From: an uncultured Dialister sp.
GTDB taxonomy: Bacteria > Bacillota > Negativicutes > Veillonellales > Dialisteraceae
Reading direction: 5' to 3'
Assembly: GCA_900543165.1 (NCBI GenBank)
Contig: UQQQ01000002.1
Coordinates: forward strand, 62,001-126,000
Length of the DNA stretch: 64,000 nucleotides
The notes under the pieces are model-generated. The model was given only the letters and a program-made list of their open reading frames with translations. It did no database searches and was not told where the DNA came from. The first letter of the stretch is position 1, and every line of letters starts with the position of its first letter. Of this stretch, positions 24,766 to 33,974 are shown one piece after another. The position numbers were made by a program, and so were the translations under genes.

Positions 24766-26925
24766 ATGCAGGATGTACTGGCAGGGCTCAATGATAGGCA
24801 GAAAGAAGCTGTGACGACGACAGAGGGTGTGGTGCGTGTGATCGCAGGTGCAGGGAGCGGAAAAACGCGCGCTTTGACGCATCGCTTTGCGTACCTTGTG
24901 AATGAGCTCGGCATCCTTCCCGGGCATATTCTTTGCGCGACATTTACGAATAAAGCCGCGCGGGAAATGGCGATGCGTATCCATCAGCTGACAGGAGATG
25001 AAGATACGGGCTATATTTCCACCTTCCACTCTTTCTGCGTGTCAGTCCTGCAGGAAGACAGCTATGCTGTTTCGTACCCGAAAAGCTTCATGGTGATCGA
25101 CAATGCGGACATTGATGATATGCTCTCGATGGTGTATGAGGAAATGGAGCTGACACTGCGGGATATGCCATTCTCCAAAGCGCGCGATATGATCGAGATG
25201 AAAAAGTGCGTCTTTGAGCCAGAGTACTATCGGGATATGATCGCGATGCCGATTTCCACACTCTACGAAAAATACCACAAGGCGACCAATGTGGAAGACA
25301 TCATTTTCTACGGATACCTTTATCAGGAGAAAAAATGCTTCGCCCTCGACTACAATGACCTCATCAAGTTCACGCTCTATATTTTTGAAGAGCACGAAGA
25401 CATATGCCGGAAGTGGCAGTCACGTCTCGAGTACATCATGGTGGATGAGTTTCAGGATATCGACCCACTCCAGTATGAGCTGATGCGTGTGCTGGCTGGC
25501 TATCACAAGAATCTTTTCGTCGTGGGTGATCCGGATCAGACGATTTACACTTGGCGTGGGGCGAATATCCGCTTTCTCCTGGACTTTGACAAGCATTTTC
25601 CCGATGTGAAGACGATCGTGATGAATGACAACTACCGATCGACGCCGGAAATCCTTGCAGCGGCTAATTCGCTGATTTCCAAGAATCAGAATCGCATGAC
25701 GAAGGATCTCATCGCTCATCAACCGAGTGGGCAGAAGGTGACCTGTTTCCATTTGAAAACAGCAGAGGATGAAGCCCGACGGATCTGCGAAGAAATACAT
25801 ATGCTTCATGACCACCACATTTCCTACAAGGACATGACGCTTCTTTATCGGGCTCACTACGTGACAAGGAATCTTGAGGAAGCACTTCTCAAAGAAAAGA
25901 TCCCCTATACCATGTACAGTGGGACGCAGTTTTTCTCGCGGATGGAGATTAAGGATGCCCTCTGCTACCTGCGTATGCTTGCATACAAGGATGATATGGC
26001 TTTCCGGCGCATCGTGAATGTCCCGAAACGAAATATGGGCCCTAAGCGTATGCAGTTTTTGGAAACGATTGCCCGGGAGCAGGGGATCACTCTCTATGAA
26101 GCGCTCACATCGCACATGGATGATCCGATCTTCAAAGGGACTAGGGCTTCTGATTTCGTAGAGCTCATCGAAACTTTTTCCAAAGACAGGGAAGGGCGGC
26201 CTGTTTCAGAAATCCTTTCTGCCATACTGGATGAGAGCGGTTATGAGGAAATGATGCGTACCGTGGGGAGCCAGGAGCGTCTGGATAATCTCGCGGAACT
26301 CAAGCAGTCCGTCTCCGAGTATGAAATGACTGCCGGCGAAGAGACGGGCATCGCAGACTATCTCGCGCATGCAGCCCTTTTCTCCAATCTGGACACATCG
26401 CTTTCGGAAGACAAGGTGAAGCTCATGACCATTCATACGGCGAAAGGGCTGGAATTTCCTTACGTCTTTCTCTGCGGTATGAATGAAGGCATTTTTCCAT
26501 CAAGGAAGACGCGCACCCGCCAGGCGATGGAAGAAGAGCGCCGCCTCGCTTTTGTTGCCCTGACGCGCGCCAGGAAAGGACTCTATCTCTCAGAAGCGGG
26601 CGGCTGGGGGATCGATGGCGCGCACCGCTATCCGTCCCGATTTATTTTCGATATCGAGCCAGACACTCTTTATTTCGATCCGCCGCTGACAGACGAATAC
26701 AAAGCAGAAAGTCTCTCCTATATCGAGCGCATGGAAGAAGGCCTGCGGGAGGATGCGTCTTCTGGGATTCGATTCGAAAGAGGCGATCGTATCCGCCATC
26801 GCGTCTTTGGTGAAGGCACCGTGGAAGAGGTAGAGGAAGCCGAGCAGTCCTATACCATTCACTTCGACGGCATGACGACCGCAAGAAAGATCGCATTCCG
26901 CGTGAAGATGGAAAAGGTCGATTAA
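24766..26925 (+). CDS. pcrA: ATP-dependent DNA helicase, PcrA/UvrD type
   Basis: A 719-residue SF1A 3'-5' helicase for repair and replication-transcription conflict. Motifs in order: LNDRQKEAV (Q motif), GAGSGKT (Walker A), TFTNKAAREM (Ia), MVDEFQDID (II), VVGDPDQTIYTWRGA (III), TIHTAKGLEFPYVF (V), ERRLAFVALTRAR (VI). The C-terminus GDRIRHRVFGEGTVEEVE is the Tudor-like segment of PcrA that contacts RNA polymerase. Start ATG 24766 follows GGGAGGG. TTACAAT at 24728-24734 may be its -10. Confidence 0.94.
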   Translation: MQDVLAGLNDRQKEAVTTTEGVVRVIAGAGSGKTRALTHRFAYLVNELGILPGHILCATFTNKAAREMAMRIHQLTGDEDTGYISTFHSFCVSVLQEDSYAVSYPKSFMVIDNADIDDMLSMVYEEMELTLRDMPFSKARDMIEMKKCVFEPEYYRDMIAMPISTLYEKYHKATNVEDIIFYGYLYQEKKCFALDYNDLIKFTLYIFEEHEDICRKWQSRLEYIMVDEFQDIDPLQYELMRVLAGYHKNLFVVGDPDQTIYTWRGANIRFLLDFDKHFPDVKTIVMNDNYRSTPEILAAANSLISKNQNRMTKDLIAHQPSGQKVTCFHLKTAEDEARRICEEIHMLHDHHISYKDMTLLYRAHYVTRNLEEALLKEKIPYTMYSGTQFFSRMEIKDALCYLRMLAYKDDMAFRRIVNVPKRNMGPKRMQFLETIAREQGITLYEALTSHMDDPIFKGTRASDFVELIETFSKDREGRPVSEILSAILDESGYEEMMRTVGSQERLDNLAELKQSVSEYEMTAGEETGIADYLAHAALFSNLDTSLSEDKVKLMTIHTAKGLEFPYVFLCGMNEGIFPSRKTRTRQAMEEERRLAFVALTRARKGLYLSEAGGWGIDGAHRYPSRFIFDIEPDTLYFDPPLTDEYKAESLSYIERMEEGLREDASSGIRFERGDRIRHRVFGEGTVEEVEEAEQSYTIHFDGMTTARKIAFRVKMEKVD

Positions 26926-27013
26926 GGTTCGTTCATTCCCCTTCCGCAGAAGGAGTGACATGCCGAGAACCGTAAAAAAATGTCAAGGCAGGCACGGAAA
27001 CAGATTTTCACAA

Positions 27014-27155
27014 GGGTTAGCCCATGGGGTGCGCTGCCATGATTACGTTTGAAAGCTTCCCTTGAATGAGAACTTAGAAATGAGAAATGGGAAATTGTGG
27101 TGCGGCGCATAAGAAAATAGAAATGCCGCGGAGTATAAATAGGGCGATGCCTGAA
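27014..27155 (+). repeat. R2 spacer module
   Basis: TTAGCCCATGGGGTGCGC, then TGAATGAGAACTTAGAAATG, GTGGTGCGGCGCATAAG and ATGCCGCGGAGTATAAATAG. The parts and their order match 59598-59738. Confidence 0.75.
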
Positions 27156-27281
27156 AGTGAAATTTCAGTCACTAACCACTCATCCCTGACTCCTGCTTTC
27201 AAACTTTTTATACAAGGTTTTGTCATAACCTTTTTACTGAATTAAAAATACTTTGAAATCTGAAAAATGAGAAGACTATCG

Positions 27282-27290
27282 TGGTATAAT
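27282..27290 (+). promoter_or_regulatory. Extended -10 promoter of the btuCD-like genes
   Basis: TGGTATAAT at 27282-27290, an extended -10, 43 bp before the start codon. No good -35 is seen. Confidence 0.5.
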
Positions 27291-27333
27291 AAAGCATAGT
27301 GAGTTTTATCATATGGTTCTATGAGGAGGAACG

Positions 27334-28341
27334 ATGAGTAAAAAAGGCGAATATGAGACAGGGAAGAGCAAGGCGCTGCGCGTAGCGATCATTGGCTGCT
27401 TTGCCGCATTCACTGTCTTTGCCATGATTGCAAGCCTTCTTTTCGGATCGGCAGATATTTCTTTCGGTGTGATTCTTCATACGCTCATGGGAAATGTCCA
27501 GACGACCGATGAGATGGTCATCTGGAATATCCGGTTTCCGCGAAATATCGTAGGGGCGCTTGTCGGGGCGAATCTTGCCGTATCGGGCGCGATCCTGCAG
27601 GCGGTGATGAAGAATCCGCTGGCGGATCCGGGCATCGTAGGTGTTTCTTCTGGTGCAGGCCTTGCCGGGGTCATTATGCTGATTTTCATGCCGGAGGCAT
27701 CTCTTCTGCTGACGCCTGTGGCTTTCATCGGTGCGATGCTTTCTGCGGCGGCGGTGTATGCCCTTGCGTGGAAGAATGGTATCCGACCAAGCCGTATCAT
27801 TCTGGCAGGCGTTGCCGTCAGCGCATTTCTGGGGAGCGGGATCTCGGCGCTGCTCGTCTTCTACTCGGATAAAGTACAGGGGGCGCTTCTCTGGATGGTC
27901 GGCGGTCTTTCCGCACGCAGCTGGCCGCAGGTAGAGTCTCTTTTCCCGTACACGATCTTAGGGCTTGTCTTTGCCATCTGCGGATGCAAGGCGCTCACCA
28001 TTCTTTCTCTTGGCGATGAGACGGCGCGCGGGCTCGGTCTTCCTGTCGAGAAAGTCCGCTTCACAATGACGGCCGTCGCAGCGCTTCTTGCTGCCGGTGC
28101 GGTCAGCATCGCGGGGCTCATCGGTTTTGTCGGCCTTGTTGTGCCTCATATTGTCCGCCTGATCGTCGGGACGGACTATAAGTATGTCGTACCCGGCTCC
28201 GCTATTCTGGGAGCGGGGGTACTCGTCTTCTGCGATACGCTCGGACGTGTCCTCTTCTCACCGATAGAGATCCCTGCGGGCATCATCATGGCCTTTCTTG
28301 GTGCTCCATTTTTCCTGTATCTGTTAAGGAGGAGCGCATGA
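27334..28341 (+). CDS. FecCD/BtuC-family ABC transporter permease (iron-siderophore or cobamide)
   Basis: 335 residues with about ten membrane segments. The BtuC/FecCD core is clear: RFPRNIVGALVGANLAVSGA, NPLADPGIVGVSSGAGLA, GLPVEKVRF and GFVGLVVPHIVRL, with a C-terminal IEIPAGIIMAFLGAPFFLYL. It overlaps the ATPase gene by 4 bp. No periplasmic binding protein is encoded beside it and no cobalamin riboswitch precedes it. Iron-chelate, heme or cobamide transport are all possible; the cobamide genes elsewhere in the window make the last attractive but unproven. Confidence 0.88.
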   Translation: MSKKGEYETGKSKALRVAIIGCFAAFTVFAMIASLLFGSADISFGVILHTLMGNVQTTDEMVIWNIRFPRNIVGALVGANLAVSGAILQAVMKNPLADPGIVGVSSGAGLAGVIMLIFMPEASLLLTPVAFIGAMLSAAAVYALAWKNGIRPSRIILAGVAVSAFLGSGISALLVFYSDKVQGALLWMVGGLSARSWPQVESLFPYTILGLVFAICGCKALTILSLGDETARGLGLPVEKVRFTMTAVAALLAAGAVSIAGLIGFVGLVVPHIVRLIVGTDYKYVVPGSAILGAGVLVFCDTLGRVLFSPIEIPAGIIMAFLGAPFFLYLLRRSA

Positions 28342-29129
28342 TGGGTGATATTGCAATCCAAATTTCTGACATCCATGTGACCTTCGGCGATCATAAGGTA
28401 CTGAAGGGGGCGAGCGGCCTCATCAGAAAGGGCAGCATCGTCACCTTCCTTGGACGGAATGGCTGCGGGAAATCAACGCTCCTGAAAGCAGTGACAGGGA
28501 ATCTCAAGCCGGACAAAGGGAGCGTGGAAATCGCGGGGAAACCCCTTGGTGCTTACAAAGCGGACGAGCTCTCGCGCGTCGTTGCCTTCCTGCCGCAGTT
28601 TCATGAGATCCCGAAGGATATGACTGCGGAGGAGCTCGTCTCCTGCGGACGATACCCGTACCAGCACTGGTGGTCGGGCGTTTCCATCCATGACAGAGAA
28701 GTCGTGGAAGAGGTCATGAGGAAGACGAATACGCTTCATCTGAAAGATCGCCTGGCAGCGAGCCTTTCCGGCGGCGAACGACAGCGCGTGTGGATCGCGA
28801 TGGCACTCGCACAGGAGCCGAAGATCCTGATCTTGGATGAACCGACTACATACCTTGATATCTGTCACCAGCTCGAGGTCATGGAGCTTGTCTCGAAACT
28901 GAATTGTGAAGAAAATCTGACCGTCGTCATGGTTCTGCATGAAATCAATCAGGCTATCCGCTATTCGACAGACCTTCTCGTCCTTGAAAATGGTGTCATC
29001 GAACGCTCGGGACCACCGATGGAAGTCATGACGCATGAAGCCATTGCGGAAGTCTTCGATGTCGATGCGGACATAGAGATGAGAAATGGCCGTCCGAGTA
29101 TCGCCATCAACGGACTGCTTCAGAAATAA
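28338..29129 (+). CDS. FepC/BtuD-family ABC transporter ATPase
   Basis: A 263-residue ATPase partner of the preceding permease. Walker A GRNGCGKST, Q-loop region AFLPQFHEIP, signature LSGGERQRVW, Walker B ILILDEPTTYLD and the switch histidine in MVLHEINQA are all present. The start is one of two adjacent ATG codons (28338, 28341), overlapping the permease stop. Substrate is set by the partner and the missing binding protein. Confidence 0.9.
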   Translation: MMGDIAIQISDIHVTFGDHKVLKGASGLIRKGSIVTFLGRNGCGKSTLLKAVTGNLKPDKGSVEIAGKPLGAYKADELSRVVAFLPQFHEIPKDMTAEELVSCGRYPYQHWWSGVSIHDREVVEEVMRKTNTLHLKDRLAASLSGGERQRVWIAMALAQEPKILILDEPTTYLDICHQLEVMELVSKLNCEENLTVVMVLHEINQAIRYSTDLLVLENGVIERSGPPMEVMTHEAIAEVFDVDADIEMRNGRPSIAINGLLQK

Positions 29130-29141
29130 GGAATACGAAAG

Positions 29142-29164
29142 CCGCAGCAGAGCTGCGGTTTTTT
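29142..29164 (+). terminator. Terminator of the ABC transporter genes
   Basis: CCGCAGC / GCTGCGG hairpin followed by six T. Confidence 0.9.
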
Positions 29165-29410
29165 GATGGGGAAGAGGGGCAGCGGGCTCTATAGGTTCAA
29201 GAGGTTCGAAGGGGAAAAGGGATTAGGTACCTCAAGTGACTGGTGACCGAATGTCAGCTCATGGTATCGTCACGATATACTCTGCGGCGCTTCTATATCC
29301 TTATCCACCGCTCTACCATTTCGCATTTCTGATTTCTCATTCAAGCGAGCCTTTTATTCGCAATCCAAGGGCAGCATCCCCCATGGGTTAATCCTGTTTC
29401 TTAAAAATAT
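29165..29410. other. Intergenic repeat mosaic upstream of alaS
   Basis: Contains GCTCTATAGGTTCAAGAGG (about 29181-29199), a reverse R3 tail (GATTAGG...AAGTGACTGGTGACC, about 29221-29249) and a reverse R2 module (29270-29395). No gene. Confidence 0.6.
29270..29395 (-). repeat. R2 spacer module, reverse orientation
   Basis: On the minus strand it reads TTAACCCATGGGGGATGC, ATTGCGAATAAAAGGCTCG, TTGAATGAGAAATCAGAAAT and AAGCGCCGCAGAGTATA, the R2 order. Confidence 0.7.
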
Positions 29411-29439
29411 TTGCATGCCTTGCCCAAGTCAAGTATAAT
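29411..29439 (+). promoter_or_regulatory. Promoter of alaS
   Basis: TTGCAT (29411-29416), 17-bp spacer, TATAAT (29434-29439). The leader is only about 30 nt, too short for a T-box. Confidence 0.8.
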
Positions 29440-29475
29440 GTAGAAATACTTTAAGAATCACTAAGGGGGTTTATC

Positions 29476-32085
29476 ATGAAAGGCAATGACATTCGCGAAA
29501 ATTATCTTTCGTTTTTTGAAAATAAAAAAGACCATCTGAGACTGAAGAGTTTCTCCTTGATTCCAAAGGATGACCCCAGCCTTCTCCTGATCGGTGCCGG
29601 CATGGCGCCACTGAAGCCGTACTTCACCGGCAAGGTAGAACCACCGAAACACAGAGTGACGACCAGCCAGAAATGTATCCGTACTGGAGATATTGAAAAC
29701 GTGGGCCGTACCGCCCGCCACCATACTTTCTTCGAAATGCTGGGGAATTTTTCCTTCGGCGATTATTTCAAGAAGGAAGCGATTTCCTGGGCATGGGAAT
29801 TCCTGACCGAAGTCCTGAAGCTCGATCAGTCCCGCCTCTACGTTACCATTTATCCTGACGACAATGAAGCGCATGATTACTGGCACAATATGATCGGTCT
29901 GCCGGAAAACCACATCTATCCGCTTTCCGATAACTTCTGGGAAATCGGGGAAGGCCCATGCGGCCCGGACTCTGAAATTTTCTTTGATCAGGGCGAAGAA
30001 TTCGGCACGGATCCGGAAAACCAGATGGGCGGAGACGGAGATCGTTTCCTTGAAATCTGGAACCTTGTATTCTCCCAGTTCGACCGTCAGAAGGATGGCT
30101 CCTATCTGCCGCTTGCCAAGAAGAACATCGATACCGGCGCAGGTCTGGAACGTCTGGCTGCTGTTCTTCAGAAGAAAAAGAACAACTTCGAAACCGACCT
30201 GTTTTTCCCGATCATTGAAGAAGCTTCGAAGCTCTCCGGCGTATCTTACGGACAGAGCGCCGAGGGCGATGTGGCACTGAAAGTCATTTCCGACCATGCG
30301 CGTGCCATCACGAATATGATCGCTGACGGCATCCTTCCGTCGAATGAAGGCAGAGGCTATGTCCTCCGCCGCGTGTTGCGCCGTGCCGTTCGTTTCGGTA
30401 AGCTTCTCGGCATTCAGGATGCCTTCATGGGGCAGATGATCGATGTCGTCATCCAGATGATGAAGCCGGCCTATCCGGAACTCGTTGACAAGCAGGCTTT
30501 CATCAAGAAAGTTGCCGGCGTCGAAGAAGAACGCTTCCATACCACGCTGAATGCAGGCTGCGACCTGCTGTCTGAAATGCTGGAAGATACGAAGAAAAAG
30601 CAGCAGACCATCCTTTCCGGCGATCAGGTTTTCAAGCTCTATGATACCTATGGTTTCCCGTGGGAACTGACTGATGAAATCGCCAAGGAACAGGGCGTCA
30701 CCATCGATGAGAAAGGCTTCGAAGCGGCTATGGCCGAGCAGAAGGAAAGAGCAAGAGCCGCGCGTGCGAAAGTCTCTGCGAAAGTCGCTACGCCGGATAC
30801 CACAAAGCTGGATGCGAAAGCGCTCACCACCGAAGACAAAGATGGAAAAACGACACTGCTCCTTCTTGGGCAGGATGGCAAGGAAATCGTTTCTGCCGCA
30901 GACGGCACCGAAGTCACCGTAGTCCTTCAGAATAACTCGTTCCATGCAGAAGGCGGTGGACAGGTCGGGGATTCCGGCACCATCGTCGGCGAAGAGGGGA
31001 TCATTCAGGTCGAAGATACGAAGAAGCTGCCAGATGGTATCGTCTATGTCATCGGTACCGTTTCTGAAGGCATCATCCGCGAAGGGGAAACGGTCACTGC
31101 CACTGTCGACCGCGTCAGAAGAGAAGACATCGCGAGAAACCATACGGGCACACACATGCTGCAGGCCGCACTCCGCCGCGTACTTGGCGATCAGGTCAAT
31201 CAGGCCGGCTCTCTTGTCCTTCCAGATCGTCTTCGCTTCGACTTCACCTGGCCGGAACCGCTTTCTGAGAAGCAGCTTGCTGCCGTCGAACAGATCGTTA
31301 ATGAAGAAATCCTTAAAGCGACACCTGTCGATATCTGTGAAATGCCGATCGAAGAAGCGAAGAAATCCGGTGCTATGGCACTGTTTGGTGAAAAATATGG
31401 TGATGTTGTCCGTGTCGTCAGCATTCCCGGCTACAGCAAGGAACTCTGCGGTGGCAGCCATGTGAAGAATGTCGGAGAAATCGGCTCCTTCCGTCTGCTT
31501 TCCGAAGGCGGCATCGGCTCTGGCATTCGCCGTATCGAAGCCGTCACCGGCAAAGCAGCCTATGAAGACATGAAGAAGGATAGAGCGCTCCTCCGTGAGG
31601 CTGCCGCCCTCTTGAAAGGCAAACCGGAACAGCTGGCTGAGAAGATCGAAAAGACGCTGGCACAGATGAAAGAGCTGGAGCGTGAGCTCGACAGCCTGAA
31701 ACAGCAGCAGGCCAAGAATGAACTGGGCGATCTGATGAAAGATGTACAGGAAAAGAATGGCATCCCGTTCTTTGGCGCTATCGTTCATGCAGGAAATATG
31801 GATGAACTCAGAAAAGCAGCTGACGTAGCGAAAGCAAAGCTCTCTGGCGGATGCTTCCTGCTCGGCGCAGTCTGCGGAGATAAAGTAAACCTCGTCGGTA
31901 TGGCTTCTCCAGAAGCCATCAAGGCGGGTGTCCATATGGGCAAAGTCATTTCCAAAGCTGCTAAGATCTGCTGCGGCGGTGGCGGTGGCAAGCCGGCTGT
32001 CGCACAGGCAGGCGGCAAGGATCCGTCCAAGATCAATGAATCCATCGCTGAAGGCGTGAAAGCTATCGCAGAAATGATAAAATAA
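29476..32085 (+). CDS. alaS: Alanyl-tRNA synthetase
   Basis: An 869-residue class II synthetase. The N-terminal catalytic part shows the class II motif region HHTFFEMLGNFSFGDYF and GAGLERLAAVL. The editing domain has HTGTHML and CGGSHVKNVGEIG with metal-ligand histidines and cysteine. The C-terminal C-Ala domain includes a coiled coil (about 690-750) and a glycine-rich segment (CCGGGGG). Start ATG 29476 follows AAGGGGG. The following ireB-ruvX-DUF1292 order is the usual Firmicute context. Confidence 0.97.
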   Translation: MKGNDIRENYLSFFENKKDHLRLKSFSLIPKDDPSLLLIGAGMAPLKPYFTGKVEPPKHRVTTSQKCIRTGDIENVGRTARHHTFFEMLGNFSFGDYFKKEAISWAWEFLTEVLKLDQSRLYVTIYPDDNEAHDYWHNMIGLPENHIYPLSDNFWEIGEGPCGPDSEIFFDQGEEFGTDPENQMGGDGDRFLEIWNLVFSQFDRQKDGSYLPLAKKNIDTGAGLERLAAVLQKKKNNFETDLFFPIIEEASKLSGVSYGQSAEGDVALKVISDHARAITNMIADGILPSNEGRGYVLRRVLRRAVRFGKLLGIQDAFMGQMIDVVIQMMKPAYPELVDKQAFIKKVAGVEEERFHTTLNAGCDLLSEMLEDTKKKQQTILSGDQVFKLYDTYGFPWELTDEIAKEQGVTIDEKGFEAAMAEQKERARAARAKVSAKVATPDTTKLDAKALTTEDKDGKTTLLLLGQDGKEIVSAADGTEVTVVLQNNSFHAEGGGQVGDSGTIVGEEGIIQVEDTKKLPDGIVYVIGTVSEGIIREGETVTATVDRVRREDIARNHTGTHMLQAALRRVLGDQVNQAGSLVLPDRLRFDFTWPEPLSEKQLAAVEQIVNEEILKATPVDICEMPIEEAKKSGAMALFGEKYGDVVRVVSIPGYSKELCGGSHVKNVGEIGSFRLLSEGGIGSGIRRIEAVTGKAAYEDMKKDRALLREAAALLKGKPEQLAEKIEKTLAQMKELERELDSLKQQQAKNELGDLMKDVQEKNGIPFFGAIVHAGNMDELRKAADVAKAKLSGGCFLLGAVCGDKVNLVGMASPEAIKAGVHMGKVISKAAKICCGGGGGKPAVAQAGGKDPSKINESIAEGVKAIAEMIK

Positions 32086-32330
32086 ATCGGGCTCAGGTTG
32101 ATGGAGTTTCCGTTTGTTTCATAACGAAACAGGTGCAACTGGGTTCTATAGGTTCTTCGGATGCAAACGTGCGGCGCAATACATAAGGAAAGCGCTGTCG
32201 AATTTTAATCAGCGTTTCCTTAAGCGTGAGCGCGAATACAGTACCCACCCCAAGCGGAGAATCCATTGAACCCGTTAAACCTTTTTCTTCCTCATTTCTC
32301 GTGTGCTGAACTGTCAAAGGAGGTATACCC
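32086..32330. other. Spacer with repeat fragments between alaS and ireB
   Basis: Contains GGGTTCTATAGGTTC (about 32140), a degenerate short R1 (32185-32221) and opposed GAACCCGTTAAACC units (about 32270). No gene. Confidence 0.5.
32185..32221. repeat. R1 element, short degenerate form
   Basis: AAGGAAAGCGCTG and TTTAATCAGCGTTTCCTT face each other with only a few bases between. Confidence 0.6.
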
Positions 32331-32597
32331 ATGTCAGTTTCTGATGAAACGATTTTATTCAATACGAACGTCGATGAAGGTGAGAATCGCCAGGCTGCCA
32401 TGATCCTGCAGGAAGTGTACAGTGCTTTGAAAGAAGCCGGACACAATCCGACCGTGCAGCTGGTGGGATACCTGGTTTCTGGCGAACCGACCTATATCAC
32501 CAGCCGTCATGATGCAAGGCGTCTGATTTCCGGCATCGAAAGAGATGAACTGGTGGAAGAACTGGTTCGTTTCTATGTCAAGCACAAAGGACTCTGA
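32331..32597 (+). CDS. ireB: IreB family regulatory phosphoprotein (UPF0297/DUF965)
   Basis: 88 residues. The family begins with an SDETILFN-type segment and contains VQLVGYLVSGEPTYITSRHDAR, both present. In Enterococcus, IreB is phosphorylated on N-terminal threonines by the Ser/Thr kinase IreK and influences cephalosporin resistance; conservation here suggests a similar cytosolic regulatory role. Start ATG 32331 follows AAAGGAGG. One base separates its stop from the ruvX start, so the genes are co-transcribed. Confidence 0.9.
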   Translation: MSVSDETILFNTNVDEGENRQAAMILQEVYSALKEAGHNPTVQLVGYLVSGEPTYITSRHDARRLISGIERDELVEELVRFYVKHKGL

Positions 32598-32598
32598 T

Positions 32599-33027
32599 AT
32601 GCGGATTATGAGTCTTGATGTAGGATCTCAGACCATCGGCGTCGCGGTGAGTGATCTTTTCGGCTGGACGGCGCAGGGACTGGAAACCATCCGTCATACG
32701 ACGAGGGAAAAAGATTTTGCACGGCTTCGTCAGCTGACGGATGAATACAAGGTCGAGGAATTTGTCCTTGGCATGCCGCTCAATATGAATGGTACGAAAG
32801 GCATGCGTGCTGAGCGGACAGAGGAATTCGCCGCTGAGCTCGCGGCTGCGTTCCCCGATATTCCTTATCACTTCTGGGATGAACGTCTGACGACGGTGGT
32901 GGCGCAGAAGCAGCTCATTGCCGCGGATGTCAGCCGCAAGAAGCGAAAAAAAGTCATCGATAAAATGGCCGCCGTGGTGATCCTGGAGGGCTATCTCCAG
33001 CACCTGGCTTTTAAAAACAGAGGATAA
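32599..33027 (+). CDS. ruvX: Putative pre-16S rRNA nuclease (YqgF/RuvX)
   Basis: A 142-residue RNase H-fold protein. Conserved LDVGSQTIGVAVSD (first acidic residue), VLGMPLNMNGTKG, DERLTT and a C-terminal KMAAVVILEGYLQ. Members process the 5' end of 16S rRNA and were first proposed as Holliday-junction resolvases. Start ATG 32599 lies just after the ireB stop with AAAGGA inside ireB; a longer upstream frame overlaps ireB and is unlikely. Confidence 0.92.
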   Translation: MRIMSLDVGSQTIGVAVSDLFGWTAQGLETIRHTTREKDFARLRQLTDEYKVEEFVLGMPLNMNGTKGMRAERTEEFAAELAAAFPDIPYHFWDERLTTVVAQKQLIAADVSRKKRKKVIDKMAAVVILEGYLQHLAFKNRG

Positions 33028-33031
33028 GCCC

Positions 33032-33295
33032 ATGGCAGAGAAAAAAGAAGAAGCGATCATTATCACCATTACCGGTCCGGATGGTGATGAAAGAGATTAT
33101 GCACAGGACGTGGTCATTCCTTTCCAGGGAAAAGAATTCGCCGTCCTAGTCTCCATTCCGACATCGGAAGATGATGAAGAAGACCCGGATATCATTCTGG
33201 CGCGCATCGATACCGATGAAAATGGAGAAGCAGAATACGTTCCTCCGACAGATGATGAATATGATGCCGTCGCAGACATCTATGATGCGATGTAA
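33032..33295 (+). CDS. DUF1292 family protein (YrzB-like)
   Basis: An 87-residue, strongly acidic cytosolic protein with an ITGPDGDERDYAQDVVIPF opening and EEDPDIILARI, typical of DUF1292, which follows ruvX in many Firmicutes. Function unknown. Starts 4 bp after ruvX. Confidence 0.85.
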   Translation: MAEKKEEAIIITITGPDGDERDYAQDVVIPFQGKEFAVLVSIPTSEDDEEDPDIILARIDTDENGEAEYVPPTDDEYDAVADIYDAM

Positions 33296-33305
33296 GCAAT
33301 ACTAC

Positions 33306-33338
33306 AAAAGAGCAGCTGATGTATCAGCCGCTCTTTTT
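33306..33338 (+). terminator. Terminator of ireB-ruvX-DUF1292
   Basis: AAAAGAGCAGCTGAT / ATCAGCCGCTCTTTTT hairpin with one mismatch and a T-run. Confidence 0.88.
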
Positions 33339-33383
33339 ATTAAGATGAGCTAAGGAAACTTTGATGGCGCATTTTTCTGAACC

Positions 33384-33412
33384 TTGAACCCTTCCGCAGC
33401 ATGCGATATAAT
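33384..33412 (+). promoter_or_regulatory. Promoter of the adenosyltransferase gene
   Basis: TTGAAC (33384-33389), 17-bp spacer, TATAAT (33407-33412). The -35 sits in a GAACC repeat unit (CCTTGAACCC). Confidence 0.7.
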
Positions 33413-33470
33413 GGAATCAGGAAAGCTTGTATTTTCATAATTCTCTCATTTAATAATAAGGAGGATTCAA

Positions 33471-33974
33471 ATGGCAAAGGTATATACAAGAACGGGTGAC
33501 AAGGGCAAGACCTCTCTCTACACGGGAGAACGCGTATCGAAAGGATGTCAGCGTGTAGAAACCTATGGCACCATCGATGAAGTGGATTCTGTATTGGGCG
33601 AGGCGCGTGCTTTTGCGACCCATGATAATGTCAAGGAAACGATCTATGCATTGCAGAAAGAACTGTGGCTTTTGATGGCGGATGTAGCGAGCGTCGGTAA
33701 AGAAGCGAACATCACGCCGGATCATGTGACGAAGCTGGAACAGATCATCGATACCTATACGGATGAGCTGGCACCGCTCGATCATTTCTTGGTGCCGGGG
33801 GATACCCAGAGTGCCAGCTTCCTCGATGTGGCACGCACTGTCGTTCGCCGCGCAGAACGTGACATGTGGCGTCTTTCCGAAGAGGAAGAGGTACATGAAG
33901 TAGATATCCGCTACCTGAATCGTCTGTCTGATCTTTGCTTCACTCTTGCCCGTTACGAAGCTGAAGTGAAATAG
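33471..33974 (+). CDS. Corrinoid adenosyltransferase, PduO type
   Basis: A 167-residue ATP:cob(I)alamin adenosyltransferase that makes the adenosyl form of cobamides. The ATP-binding N-terminus YTRTGDKGKTSLYTG, GTIDEVDSVLGEAR and the active-site VVRRAERDMW and YLNRLSDLCF are diagnostic of PduO-type ATR. Start ATG 33471 follows GGAGG. Single-gene unit. It complements other cobamide-linked genes in the window (precorrin-2 synthesis, riboswitch locus at 44.7 kb). Confidence 0.93.
   Translation: MAKVYTRTGDKGKTSLYTGERVSKGCQRVETYGTIDEVDSVLGEARAFATHDNVKETIYALQKELWLLMADVASVGKEANITPDHVTKLEQIIDTYTDELAPLDHFLVPGDTQSASFLDVARTVVRRAERDMWRLSEEEEVHEVDIRYLNRLSDLCFTLARYEAEVK

Larger units (their letters stand above)
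26926..27333. other. Intergenic repeat mosaic between pcrA and the ABC transporter
   Basis: Contains an R2 module (27014-27155) and an R3-like tail (27167-27201). It ends with an A+T-rich promoter region. No gene seen. Confidence 0.6.

Noticed and set aside
29440..29475. T-box leader for alaS (and 49134-49191 for leuS)
   Set aside because: The leaders from the mapped promoters are under 60 nt and lack the AGGGTGGNACCGCG motif.
29461..31935. Very long open frame antisense to alaS (over 800 codons)
   Set aside because: It mirrors the codon structure of alaS, has no ribosome binding site and no recognisable domain. Long antisense frames also oppose leuS and other G+C-biased genes here.
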